A program made the translations under genes and the position numbers. Positions 1 through 7,993 of a stretch of DNA of 64,000 bases are shown here, one piece after another. Under the pieces are notes generated by a model. It ran no database searches. It saw nothing but the letters and a program-made list of their open reading frames with translations, and was not told the DNA's origin. This DNA is from Pseudomonas sp. SCB32. Lineage in GTDB: Bacteria; Pseudomonadota; Gammaproteobacteria; Pseudomonadales; Pseudomonadaceae. The stretch's first letter is position 1; each line of letters begins with the position of its first letter. The stretch lies in contig NZ_CP045118.1 in assembly GCF_009189165.1 (NCBI RefSeq), positions 2,542,001 to 2,606,000 on the forward strand, in the 5' to 3' direction.

Positions 1-762
1 CGGCGCGTGGGTATTGGCGATGCGACCCAACCCCTGCATCTCCAGCACGTCCTGCATGAAAGCATTGCCTCCCTGCAGGTACGCGGCCCAGGCCAGCAAG
101 GCGACGCCGGCCATCAGTGTCAGGCCGGCAAACAGCAGGAATACCAGCAGCGTCCGCCACTGCTTGCTCAGCGCATAGTAGGACGCAACGACGATCGACG
201 GCCCGATCAGGCCAACTGGCCCCCTGAAGGTAAAGCCAAGGGCCAGCGCGACGAAGACAAATGCCAGGCGATAGGGGGCCTGTTTGAGATCGGCGGTATA
301 TGCCAGGTAGAAACAGACCACGGTAAAGAGTGCGGGGTAGACATCCAGTGCCAGATAGGTCACGCCATCCAGGAATGCCCAGGTAAAGAGCGAAAAGACC
401 ACCCCATACAGGCCCCACTTCTTGTCGTGCAATGCGCCCAGTTTATAAACGAACACCAGCATCAAGGAGGCGGCCATGCAGATGGGCAGCCCCATCGAAA
501 GAATGGATACGCGGCCAAATGGCAGGGAAAACAAGTACTCCAGGAAGGTATTGGCGATCGTGTAATCCGGGTACGGCTGCAGATCATCCGCGATGGGGAA
601 CAGCGTCATGCCGTTGTAGAGCATGTACTGGGTGAAATCGACAAGGCGTGTCGTGTAGTTAAGGATCGCAGGCTTGTATTGCAGCCCCAACAACATCACC
701 AGGCTGATGGAGAAAATACTCCAGCAAGGGCTCTTAGCAACCTGTCTTGTCAAACCGTCCAT
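1..762 (-). CDS. GT39-like membrane glycosyltransferase, C-terminus cut by window edge
   Basis: An open frame runs leftward from an ATG at 762 off the left edge, so only the N-terminal ~254 residues are present. After a short polar start (MDGLTRQVAKS) there are repeated hydrophobic stretches consistent with at least five membrane segments. An ADD-like acidic motif in the first periplasmic loop, and an FRGPVG-type loop between helices, recall ArnT/dolichyl-phosphate-mannose mannosyltransferase (GT39/PMT) proteins, which move sugars from polyprenyl-phosphate donors in the inner membrane. No neighbour in the window points to its acceptor. Base composition is a little lower in GC than the catabolic genes to the right. 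The family call is by overall pattern; another polytopic transferase is possible. Confidence 0.55.
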   Translation of the reverse strand, partial: MDGLTRQVAKSPCWSIFSISLVMLLGLQYKPAILNYTTRLVDFTQYMLYNGMTLFPIADDLQPYPDYTIANTFLEYLFSLPFGRVSILSMGLPICMAASLMLVFVYKLGALHDKKWGLYGVVFSLFTWAFLDGVTYLALDVYPALFTVVCFYLAYTADLKQAPYRLAFVFVALALGFTFRGPVGLIGPSIVVASYYALSKQWRTLLVFLLFAGLTLMAGVALLAWAAYLQGGNAFMQDVLEMQGLGRIANTHAP

Positions 763-1013
763 GCGTTGAGCGTCCCCCCCGGAATCGCGCACGAATTGTC
801 GGCCTAGCTTTTATACGAAAAGTACCGCCGCAGGTAGTGCCGCATGTAGGTTGGTCTCTCTGCAAGGCGCCTGGCCGACCTGAAGTAGGGTGGCCTGTTC
901 CATCGATTCTGATTCTGCCGGCCAGACCTGCGCCCGGAGCATTTCGCTGTCGTTACGTTGGACGGCCCGGCAGCCGCAGTCGTGTTGCGCGGGCCCTGTG
1001 ATTCCCGACGGCA

Positions 1014-1053
1014 TCTGCCCTGGGCAGCCATTCACCGGACTGACCAGGGCAGA
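1014..1053. terminator. Hairpin in the 763-1069 intergenic gap
   Basis: TCTGCCCTGG (1014-1023) pairs perfectly with CCAGGGCAGA (1044-1053) across a 20-nt loop. It lies just downstream of the permease stop at 1070 (minus strand) and could help end that transcript, although there is no T-tract. The rest of the 763-1069 gap shows no convincing gene. Confidence 0.35.
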
Positions 1054-1069
1054 GGCATGGCCTGTCCGG

Positions 1070-2431
1070 TCAGGCCCTGGCGGTGCTCGCCAGCAGGGCA
1101 CTACGGCGGCTCATCAGCCGGTAGTACATGCCCGCCGGGAACAGCAGGCCGACGGCCCAGGCGAGGTCGACGCCGTGCAGGCCGGCGGCGATGGGGCCGG
1201 TGTAGAGGGAGGTGTTCATGAACGGTACCTCGAGCGCGATGGTGGCGAGGAATACCCCGATCGCTATCCCGTTCACCCGGCCATAGATGCCCGACGGCTC
1301 GAAGATGTCCGCGATCTGATAAACGCCTTTGCGCAGGGCGTAGTAGTCCACCAGGTTGATCGCTGTCCAGGGGATCAGGAAGTAGCTCATGAAGAAGATG
1401 AAGTTCAGGAAGAACTGGATGAAGTCATCCTGGGCGAGGGTGCACAGTCCGGTGGCTGCGGCGCAGATGACGAGCATGAATCCGGCGCGCACACCTGGAG
1501 TGACCTTGAGCGCCGCGAAGGGCTCGATCACCGTCACGGTCGACATGAAGGCCCCGTACAGGTTGAACACGTTGATGGCGATCTGTCCGTAGAGTACGAA
1601 CGCCACGGCCAGCAAGGTCCCTCCGCCCAACAGGCCGATCAGGTGCAGGCCGACGTTGTCGGCGAAGCCCGCCAGGCCCTTGGCCAGCACCGCGCCCAAC
1701 AGCATCATCCAGCTCCCGCCGATGACCGTGCCCGAGTAGCTGTACCAGAACACCTGCCGCGTGGAGGTGCTGGTCGGCAGGTAGCGGGAGTAGTCGGCCA
1801 CATAGGGTGCATAGGACAGCTGCCAGGTCACGGCAATGCTGACCGAGGCCAGGAAGTTCGCCAGGTTGAAGCCTTGCGTCGACCACTGTCCGGCTTCGAT
1901 GGGCAGGGCCAGGGCGAGCAGGCTGGCGACGCCGAACACGGCGATCGAAACCAGTGACAGCACCTTCTGCAGACGGTGAATCAGCTGGTAGCCGAACAGC
2001 GCCACCAGGAAACACAGCACGCCAAGCAGGACGATGTTGCCCCCGTTGCTGAGCGGGCTCGCGGTGGCGACGGCCTGGGCGGCCAGCAGCGTGTTGCTGA
2101 CGAAGAAGCCCAGGTAGATGAGCATCACGAACAGCAGCGGGACGATGGCGCCGAACACGCCGAACTGCGCGCGGCTCTGGATCATCTGCGGGATGCCCAG
2201 CCTCGGGCCCTGCGCGGAGTGCGAGGCCATGAATATCGCCCCGATCAGCGAGCCGACCAGGATCGACAGTGCGCTCCAGAACAGATTGAGGCCCAGGCTG
2301 ATCGGCAGCACACCCGCTGCAACCGTGGTGATGTTGGCGTTGGCGCCAAACCACACGAAGAACAGTGAACGCGGCTCGCCATGACGTTCAGCTTCGGGAA
2401 TGAAGTCGATGCTTCGCTTTTCTACTTTCAT
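1070..2431 (-). CDS. NCS1-family purine/cytosine-type permease
   Basis: The 453-residue protein is a polytopic inner-membrane transporter with about twelve hydrophobic segments. The N-terminus (ERHGEPRSLFFVWFGANAN) carries the W-F-x-x-N signature of nucleobase:cation symporter 1 proteins such as CodB and hydantoin or allantoin permeases. The start at 2431 has a GGAGAAGG ribosome site, and the gene begins only 12 nt after the upstream cysteine hydrolase ends, so the two form an operon. Family knowledge says these proteins import nucleobases or related N-heterocycles with H+ or Na+. The paired amidohydrolase suggests uptake and hydrolysis of one such compound. The exact substrate cannot be read from the sequence. 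Confidence 0.85.
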   Translation of the reverse strand: MKVEKRSIDFIPEAERHGEPRSLFFVWFGANANITTVAAGVLPISLGLNLFWSALSILVGSLIGAIFMASHSAQGPRLGIPQMIQSRAQFGVFGAIVPLLFVMLIYLGFFVSNTLLAAQAVATASPLSNGGNIVLLGVLCFLVALFGYQLIHRLQKVLSLVSIAVFGVASLLALALPIEAGQWSTQGFNLANFLASVSIAVTWQLSYAPYVADYSRYLPTSTSTRQVFWYSYSGTVIGGSWMMLLGAVLAKGLAGFADNVGLHLIGLLGGGTLLAVAFVLYGQIAINVFNLYGAFMSTVTVIEPFAALKVTPGVRAGFMLVICAAATGLCTLAQDDFIQFFLNFIFFMSYFLIPWTAINLVDYYALRKGVYQIADIFEPSGIYGRVNGIAIGVFLATIALEVPFMNTSLYTGPIAAGLHGVDLAWAVGLLFPAGMYYRLMSRRSALLASTARA

Positions 2432-2443
2432 GTCCTTCTCCGC

Positions 2444-3118
2444 TCAACAGGTTTCGACGAGGCGTTTTTCCAGGCGCGCAATGGCCTGGACGAACGCTTC
2501 CGGCTGGAAGGCAAGGTGGTCGGGCTCCGCCGTGCGAAGCGAGGACGCTGGCTGGTTCTGCCAGCGACGCAGCAATTGCTCCGTGGAGAAGATTTCCAGC
2601 CCGTAGAGCCAGTTGGAGAGGATGAACAGCGCAGAGTAATGGGCCGCGGCGGTAGTCGCCGTGCAGGCGTCGGCCACGAGGGTCAGGCGCAAGTCGTGCT
2701 GGTAGGCATCGAACAGGCTGCTCATGACGCAGACGTCGGTCAGCACGCCGATCACCACCAGATGCCTGATACCCCGGCGGCTCAACATCTGAGCCAGTCG
2801 GGTACCGTGGAAGGCGCTGTAGCGTTGCTTGTCGATGACGACGTCAGCGGCCTGTGGCGCGAGGGCGTCGATGATCTCGATGGAAGGAGTGCCGGCGCGG
2901 TAGGTGGTTGGCCGACCCTGGTCGTCTACCGGCTCGCCCGGGGCCAGGTCGCGGCCCTGGGCATCGTTGACGTGGCGGGTATAGAACAGCGGGATGTTCA
3001 GGGTGCGGGCGTGGTCGATCAACGCGGCGGCGTTATCGACAACCTGGTCGAATCGCTCGAGAGGGAAGCCGTCTTCCTTCTGCAGGTCGATCACGAGAAT
3101 GGCGGTGTCTTGGGTCAT
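2444..3118 (-). CDS. Cysteine hydrolase, isochorismatase-like family
   Basis: A 224-residue alpha/beta hydrolase of the isochorismatase-like superfamily. The catalytic Asp-Lys-Cys triad is visible at D11 (AILVIDLQ), K97 (IDKQRYSAF) and C130 (LTDVCVMSS). The ATG at 3118 is preferred over an upstream one in the same frame because GGAAG sits about seven bases before it and the product then starts at the conserved first strand. Members hydrolyse C-N bonds in N-carbamoyl compounds, nicotinamide, ureidoacrylate or allophanate-like compounds, or cleave isochorismate. Linkage to an NCS1 permease favours an amide or ureido substrate derived from a nucleobase or hydantoin. It is probably not part of the steroid pathway. 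Confidence 0.85.
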   Translation of the reverse strand: MTQDTAILVIDLQKEDGFPLERFDQVVDNAAALIDHARTLNIPLFYTRHVNDAQGRDLAPGEPVDDQGRPTTYRAGTPSIEIIDALAPQAADVVIDKQRYSAFHGTRLAQMLSRRGIRHLVVIGVLTDVCVMSSLFDAYQHDLRLTLVADACTATTAAAHYSALFILSNWLYGLEIFSTEQLLRRWQNQPASSLRTAEPDHLAFQPEAFVQAIARLEKRLVETC

Positions 3119-3539
3119 CAGGTTTCTTCCGGGGGACAGAACGCCGGACAAGCGCAGGTGTCGCTCGCCAGGGGCTCATCGGATGAAGAGGTGCAGCGAT
3201 CCGCTGGAGCGGAACCTGCGCAAGCTCGAGAGAAACTCTCGCGAGAGGAATTACCTGACTATCTGCCAGAAACCGTTCTGCTTGGCGGCTACACAGGCGG
3301 GAAGACGTTGAAGGACGACGCGCGAAGGGGCGCCGGCTCGCCGCAGAAAGCCCTTCATGGCTGCGCAAGGCAATGCGCACACCGAACCACGTGGGCTGGC
3401 GTGAAGCTTGCCGAATGCTGCTGCGCAGAGGGGCATGACTGGGAACTCCTGGACGAATCGCACGACGCATACAGCAATATGCAATATGCAGGCCAGTGAT
3501 CGGGCGAGCTCGAAAGTGGCGGTTTTGAGCGAGGTGAGT

Positions 3540-3600
3540 TGTCGGTGTTACTGAATGGTATGTGGTATTCCATAATATAATGATACGAAGCGTAGCAAGC
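3540..3600 (-). promoter_or_regulatory. AT-rich candidate promoter in the 3119-3735 gap
   Basis: The 617-base gap has no gene I can support, but this patch is far richer in A/T than its surroundings and holds spaced GTAT/ATAC words (TGGTATTCCA, TATAAT, GATACG). On the minus strand TTGCTA followed by TATTAT gives a plausible though short-spaced sigma-70 promoter for the hydrolase-permease operon. The repeated words could be an operator. Assignment is by composition only. Confidence 0.35.
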
Positions 3601-3735
3601 CCGCAAGAATCTGCTCCAGCCGGCAGCCAGAACTGGTCAGCCCCCGACAGCGTCCGCGCTCGGCCACTCAGCCAGGTCACCGTCAGCGAAGCGCCATTGG
3701 ACGTGCGGGCCCTCAGATAGCGGTGCACCGCCTTC

Positions 3736-4485
3736 CTAGGAAAAACCGGCGCGCAGCAACGGCTCCAGCAACGCCCGCATGCTGCGCCAGTGGGAGCCCT
3801 CCCAGAACACCTGGTCGCAATGGTCGCAGGAGAGGAACAGCGCATGCCGCTCTGCCACCCGCGGCGGCACCCGTGAGCGGGCCTGTTCCGCCGGCAGTTC
3901 GTGCAGCGGGTAATTGCAGCGCAGGCAGCGGCTGAAGGGGCGGGCGCTGCGGGCCAGGTCCAGTCGTTCGAAGAGTTCCGCCAGTTGCTCCCGTGGCTTG
4001 CGCGCGTGCAGGTAGCAGCCGTGGCTGATGATCCGGCGCTTGAGCAGTTCGCGGTCGCGGGTGAGCACGATGCGCCCCTGGTGCGCGCTGATCTCGGCGA
4101 TCTCGCTGTCGTCGAAGGCGTTCTCGTAGAGGGTGTCGAAACCGCTCATGCGCAGCAGCGCCGCGAGGCCCCCAAGGTGCGCGTCGGCGACGAAGCGCAG
4201 GACTCGCAGGGGGCTGGCCCGCACACGCAGCAGTGGGCTGATGTCCAGGCGTTCGAACATGGGGTAGACCGCCAGGCGGTCGCCGTCGAGGATCGCGCGG
4301 TCGAAGTCCACCGACTCGCCATCGAGCAGGATCAGCTCCACCTCGGTGTGCGGCACGCCGAGAGCTTCGATCATGTGCTTGACCGTCGCCCCGTCCGGGC
4401 AGGCGCAATCGAACTCGCGCCGGCGGCGGCCGGCGGGCAGCAAGTCGTTGAGCTCCTCGTAGAAGCGGAAGGTCGCGCGGGTCAT
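3736..4485 (-). CDS. Mut7-C RNase-domain protein with N-terminal ubiquitin-like domain
   Basis: The 249-residue protein has two parts. Residues ~1-85 resemble the beta-grasp Mut7-C ubiquitin-like domain (YEELNDLLP, LLDGESVDF, YPMFERLD). Residues ~90-245 match the Mut7-C PIN-like RNase domain: FVADAHLGGLAALLRMSG, the acidic DDSEIAE stretch, LTRDRELLKR, and a zinc ribbon made of CLRC and CDHC. The family is found widely as a predicted ribonuclease, but its physiological RNA is not established. It stands alone, 66 bases downstream of the EthD gene on the same strand. No strong ribosome site is visible at the chosen ATG. Confidence 0.85.
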   Translation of the reverse strand: MTRATFRFYEELNDLLPAGRRRREFDCACPDGATVKHMIEALGVPHTEVELILLDGESVDFDRAILDGDRLAVYPMFERLDISPLLRVRASPLRVLRFVADAHLGGLAALLRMSGFDTLYENAFDDSEIAEISAHQGRIVLTRDRELLKRRIISHGCYLHARKPREQLAELFERLDLARSARPFSRCLRCNYPLHELPAEQARSRVPPRVAERHALFLSCDHCDQVFWEGSHWRSMRALLEPLLRAGFS

Positions 4486-4551
4486 GCCGTTGAGTATGGC
4501 AGGCCCGCGCGGGCAGGGCGGTTCAGCCCCGGAAGGGCTGGCCGCTCCCGG

Positions 4552-5253
4552 TCACTGCGGGTATTGGCTGGTCAGCACGACGCCCAACTGGTCGAAGTCG
4601 ATGAAGCGCTGGCAGCTGTCCATCATCACCGCGAGGTTGTCCTGGAACTTCGCCTCGTCGCCCGGCGCGTCGAAGAAGGCCATGGGGTCGGTCATCGCCG
4701 CCGGCGGGAAGCATTCCTCGACGATCGCCGCCAGCGGCGCGGCGCCGGGGGTGAGCACCTGCACCACCAGGTTCTGCACGTACTGGAAGTTGTCCTGGGT
4801 ATCGATGGCCACCCGCGTGTGGTGGTTCTGCCAGATCGCCAGCCAGGCTTCGTGGGTCAGGCGCGCCGGGCGTTGGAGAAGCGCCAGCTGGGAAAATCCG
4901 TGGGTGCGCTGGCCGGCCCGGGCGGGGAAGCGGGTGTTGGGGATCGGCACCGATTCGCAGACCAGGTAGCCGGCGATCCGCGCGCAGGCGGCCTGCAGTA
5001 CCTCGTCGTAGGGGCGCCGGAATTCGCCCACGGCGCTGTCGAGCCAGAAGCTCACCACCGCCTGCGGCAGTTCGCCGGCCTGCTCCTGGCGCAGGCCGTC
5101 GGCCGGACGCACGTCGGCGTCATCCAGGTTCAGCTGCAGGTGGCGCGCGCCCAGGCGGACCAGGCGATCGGCCAGTTCCGTGCGCACCTCCCGGAAGAAG
5201 TCTTCGGCGTTGGCGCGACTGTCACGCCAAAGTAGGTAGATGACCTTCTGCAT
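4552..5253 (-). CDS. EthD-domain protein with two ferredoxin-like halves
   Basis: A 233-residue soluble protein starting at the ATG at 5253, which has GAGGAG eight bases upstream; a longer in-frame start lacks such a site. The N-terminal half (QKVIYLLWRD...DFFREVRTELADRL) and the C-terminal half (LTHEAWLAIWQNHHTRVA...FQYVQNLVVQ) each look like a dimeric alpha/beta-barrel EthD unit, so this is a tandem EthD protein. EthD-type proteins accompany oxidative degradation systems; their catalytic role is generally undefined. Its nearness to the steroid cluster suggests an accessory role, but no steroid-type operator lies at the usual distance upstream. Confidence 0.65.
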   Translation of the reverse strand: MQKVIYLLWRDSRANAEDFFREVRTELADRLVRLGARHLQLNLDDADVRPADGLRQEQAGELPQAVVSFWLDSAVGEFRRPYDEVLQAACARIAGYLVCESVPIPNTRFPARAGQRTHGFSQLALLQRPARLTHEAWLAIWQNHHTRVAIDTQDNFQYVQNLVVQVLTPGAAPLAAIVEECFPPAAMTDPMAFFDAPGDEAKFQDNLAVMMDSCQRFIDFDQLGVVLTSQYPQ

Positions 5254-5395
5254 GGCAAAGCTCCTCGTTATCGACAAACCCGTTCGGGCGAAGAGGTGCA
5301 ACCATGCAGGGGGAGACGGCCGGCGCCATCGTCTGTGCGGACTAGCCGGCCGCTGGAGCGCCTTCCTCCCCGCAGCCGGGGAGGAGGGAGAGTCG

Positions 5396-6049
5396 TCACT
5401 TGGGCTGGGCGACCACGCGCAGGTACGGCTTGAGGGTCTTGAAGCCCTGCGGGTATTTCTTCTGCGCGTCCTCGTTGGACACCGAGGTCGGGATGATCAC
5501 GTCGTCGCCCGGTTTCCAGTTCACCGGCGTTGCCACCGTGTGCTTGGCATTGAGCTGGATGGCGTCGAGCAGGCGCAGGATTTCGTCGAAGTTGCGCCCG
5601 GCGCTCATCGGGTAGGTCAGCGTGGCCTTGATCTTCTTGTCCGGGCCGATCAGGAACACCGAGCGCACGGTGGCGTTGTCCACCGCCGTGCGCGGGCCGC
5701 CGCTGGCGTTGGGGTGGATCATGTCGTAGAGCTTGGCCACCTTCAGGTCGTCATCGCCGATCAACGGGAAGTTCACCGCGTGGCCCTGGGTCTCGGCAAT
5801 GTCGCCGACCCAGGCGTGGTGGTCGCTGACCGGGTCGATGCTCAGGCCCGCGACCTTGGTGTTGCGCTTGTCGAACTCCGGTTTCAGCCGCGCCACGTAG
5901 CCCAGTTCGGTGGTGCAGACCGGGGTGAAGTCCTTCGGATGGGAAAACAGGATCGCCCATTGATCGCCGATCCACTGGTGGAAGTTCAGGGTGCCTTCGG
6001 TGCTTTCTGCGCTGAAGTCGGGGGCTTCATCGCCAATTCGTAGGGACAT
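5396..6049 (-). CDS. 1-Cys peroxiredoxin (Prx6/LsfA type)
   Basis: A 217-residue thiol peroxidase of the AhpC/TSA superfamily. The peroxidatic cysteine lies in the FTPVCTTE motif and the long C-terminal arm (NWKPGDDVIIP...YLRVV) is typical of 1-Cys Prx6 enzymes. There is no separate resolving Cys. The ATG at 6049 is preferred because GGAG lies seven bases upstream; an ATG two codons earlier almost touches that site. It reduces H2O2 and organic peroxides in the cytosol. The Pseudomonas homologue LsfA was described as a sulfate-starvation-induced protein, which is notable beside the sulfate-activation genes at 17-20 kb, but orthology to LsfA itself is inferred. Confidence 0.9.
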   Translation of the reverse strand: MSLRIGDEAPDFSAESTEGTLNFHQWIGDQWAILFSHPKDFTPVCTTELGYVARLKPEFDKRNTKVAGLSIDPVSDHHAWVGDIAETQGHAVNFPLIGDDDLKVAKLYDMIHPNASGGPRTAVDNATVRSVFLIGPDKKIKATLTYPMSAGRNFDEILRLLDAIQLNAKHTVATPVNWKPGDDVIIPTSVSNEDAQKKYPQGFKTLKPYLRVVAQPK

Positions 6050-6356
6050 AGCCATTCTCCGTGTGGGCTTGGGGGTGTCTGGACGGGCCGCGCGAGCCGA
6101 AGGGCGGGCCGTGGGCTGAAAAGTATAGGTGGGCGTTCGGCATGTCGCCCGTGGGGCAGCGGATCAGCGGTCGTGCCGGGGCTCGCCAGGGCTGCTAATC
6201 CTGATTTGTGGAGGTCGTCGGATGCGTGCTGGTCGACGTGGCTCGCGGTGCTGGGGACGCCGCGCGTCTGCACGTCGGGAAGGGTGGCGGTCTTCTTCCG
6301 GTGCAGTGGCTTCCGCGCCATCGACCGTCGCTCATCCACACGACAGGAGCTGAACC
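6050..6356. other. Intergenic stretch with no recognised feature
   Basis: This gap of about 300 bases separates the divergent peroxiredoxin and GYD genes and must hold both promoters. I see no convincing -35/-10 pair, no palindromic repeat and no copy of the steroid-cluster operator. A GACAGGAGCTGAACC ribosome site precedes the GYD start at its right end. Confidence 0.4.
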
Positions 6357-6647
6357 ATGGCTACCTTCATTTCCCTGGTGAATTTCACCGACCAGGGCAT
6401 CCGCAACGTCAAGGACTCGCCGGACCGCTACGCCGCCTTCAGGGCAATGGCCGAACAACTCGGCATCTCGGTAAGGGCCGCCTACTGGACGACGGGCGGC
6501 TACGACATGGTGCTGATCGTGGAAGGCGCGGAAGACGTGGCCACCACGTTGCTGCTCAAGGTGGCGTCGCTGGGCAACATCCGCACGCAGACCCTGCGCG
6601 GCTTCTCGGAACAGGAGTTCCGTGGGCTGATTGACGCAATGCGCTGA
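6357..6647 (+). CDS. GYD-domain small protein
   Basis: A 96-residue protein that fits the GYD domain family end to end: FISLVNFTDQGI near the start, the eponymous TTGGYDMV segment in the middle and a closing hydrophobic strand before LRGFSEQEF. GYD proteins are ferredoxin-like alpha/beta folds of unknown biochemical function, seen near sulfur and oxidoreductase genes in many bacteria. AGGAG is well placed before the ATG. It points toward the catabolic cluster but has no copy of its operator upstream, so membership is not supported. Confidence 0.8.
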   Translation: MATFISLVNFTDQGIRNVKDSPDRYAAFRAMAEQLGISVRAAYWTTGGYDMVLIVEGAEDVATTLLLKVASLGNIRTQTLRGFSEQEFRGLIDAMR

Positions 6648-6732
6648 GGCAAACGCAAACGGGGCGGCCCGAAACCGGCGCCGCCCCGTGCATGGCTTGT
6701 CCGACCCCTCGCGAGTGGGGCGGGCCTTCGAT

Positions 6733-7866
6733 TCAGGCGTTGTTGGCCTTGTCGCGGAAGTAGGGGATGACCTTCTCGCCGATGTTCTTCAGCGTTTCCA
6801 GCTGCGCCCACTGCGGCACGGTGCCCATCTGGCAGATGAAGAGGATTTCATCGGCGCCGGCGTCGATCAGGCGCTGCACGTAGCCGATGCAGTCGTTCAC
6901 GGTGCCGTAGGCGTGGTTGGGGTTCATCATCGCCATGGTCGGATCGGAGAAGTCCACGGAGACTTCCTCGGAGGCGAAGCGCGAGCGGATCACCGCCTGG
7001 CCGTTGCCGTCGACGAAGGTGTCGTCCTGCCACTTGGCCGGGTCCGGGCGCTCGCCGCCGGCGTACCAGTAGGCCAGGGATTCCATGAAGTAGCGCTGGC
7101 CACGGATGCCGATGGCGCGGGCCTGCTCGTTGTCGTCCAGGACGATGGCCGGGCAGAGGGCTGCGATGTGGCGGTTGGGGCGGAAACCGACCTGGTTGGC
7201 GGCGTCACGGTTGTCCCAGGCTTCGTGGTACACGGCCACTTTCTTGGCGATCTCTTCCGGGCCGCCGAAGCCCAGCACCAGGGCGCCCATGCCACGGCCG
7301 CCGGCGTTCTTCAGCGACTCGGTGTTGGTGCAGGCCAGGTACATCGGCGGGTGCGGGTCCTGGTAGGGCTTGGGATGGATCGGGCGCTTGGGGATCTTCA
7401 CGTATTCGCCGTTATGCTCGATCTCGTCCTGCACGAACATCTTCGGGATGAGGTACATGGCTTCGTCGATCTGCGGCTGCAGGGTGGCCAGGTCGTAGCC
7501 GAAGGTGCCGGCTTCCTGCTGGGTGCCGCCCTTGCCGACGCCGAAGTGCACGCGGCCCTTGGACAGCAGGTCGAGGGTGGCGATGCGCTCGGCGACCTTC
7601 ACCGGGTGGTTCATCGCCGGCGGCAGGCAGACCACGCCGTGGCCGATGCCGATGCGCTCGGTCTTGCCGGCGACGAAGGCCAGCATGGTCTCCGGGGCGG
7701 ACATGTGGGAATAGTTGGTCAGTGCGGTGTGCTCCACGCACCAGAAAGTGTCGAAGCCGAGTTTGTCGGCCAGCACGGCCTGTTCGACGGTGTCATCGAA
7801 GACGCGACGGTCGCCTTCACGGGTGCTGTCCAGGGTCTGGGCTTCGTAGATCAGAGAGAATTTCAT
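6733..7866 (-). CDS. LLM-class flavin-dependent monooxygenase
   Basis: A 377-residue bacterial-luciferase-like TIM-barrel protein. Family features are the opening KFSLIYEAQ strand, FWCVEHTALTNYSHMSAP, the GHGVVCLPPAMNHPVKVAERIATLDLLS segment and GRVHFGVGKG near the flavin phosphate site. Members use reduced FMN and O2 to oxygenate aldehydes, ketones or other hydrophobic substrates, or use F420 in actinobacteria. A copy of the cluster-wide operator (7943-7960) lies upstream with a GAACAT -10 hexamer at the standard 21-nt spacing, so it is probably co-regulated with steroid degradation. Its step in the pathway is unknown. The flavin reductase HsaB nearby could supply FMNH2. Confidence 0.85.
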   Translation of the reverse strand: MKFSLIYEAQTLDSTREGDRRVFDDTVEQAVLADKLGFDTFWCVEHTALTNYSHMSAPETMLAFVAGKTERIGIGHGVVCLPPAMNHPVKVAERIATLDLLSKGRVHFGVGKGGTQQEAGTFGYDLATLQPQIDEAMYLIPKMFVQDEIEHNGEYVKIPKRPIHPKPYQDPHPPMYLACTNTESLKNAGGRGMGALVLGFGGPEEIAKKVAVYHEAWDNRDAANQVGFRPNRHIAALCPAIVLDDNEQARAIGIRGQRYFMESLAYWYAGGERPDPAKWQDDTFVDGNGQAVIRSRFASEEVSVDFSDPTMAMMNPNHAYGTVNDCIGYVQRLIDAGADEILFICQMGTVPQWAQLETLKNIGEKVIPYFRDKANNA

Positions 7867-7942
7867 GGGATGCGTCCCTTGTTGTAGTTGCGGCCGGGGG
7901 CTCGGCCTCGCGGGCCATGTTCAGTGTTCGCCGGCGTCTCGG

Positions 7943-7960
7943 AATCGCCCGAATGGACTA
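7943..7960 (-). promoter_or_regulatory. Cluster operator before the LLM monooxygenase gene
   Basis: Read on the minus strand the site is TAGTCCATTCGGGCGATT. GAACAT starts 21 nt after the GGGCGAT arm, and the start codon lies about 77 nt downstream. See the finding on the shared operator. Confidence 0.6.
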
Positions 7961-7993
7961 CGCCGAAACGCCGGACTGTTCTTGGGCGTGGAG

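Noticed and set aside
7..807. Rightward open frame at the left edge
   Set aside because: Its product is polar and Gln/Gly-rich with no motif, whereas the opposite strand encodes a coherent multi-pass membrane protein running off the edge.
5260..5285. CCCGTTCGGGCG word upstream of the EthD gene as a further operator copy
   Set aside because: It lacks the TAGTCC and GGACGAT arms and is only about 20 bases from the start codon, incompatible with the spacing at the real sites.
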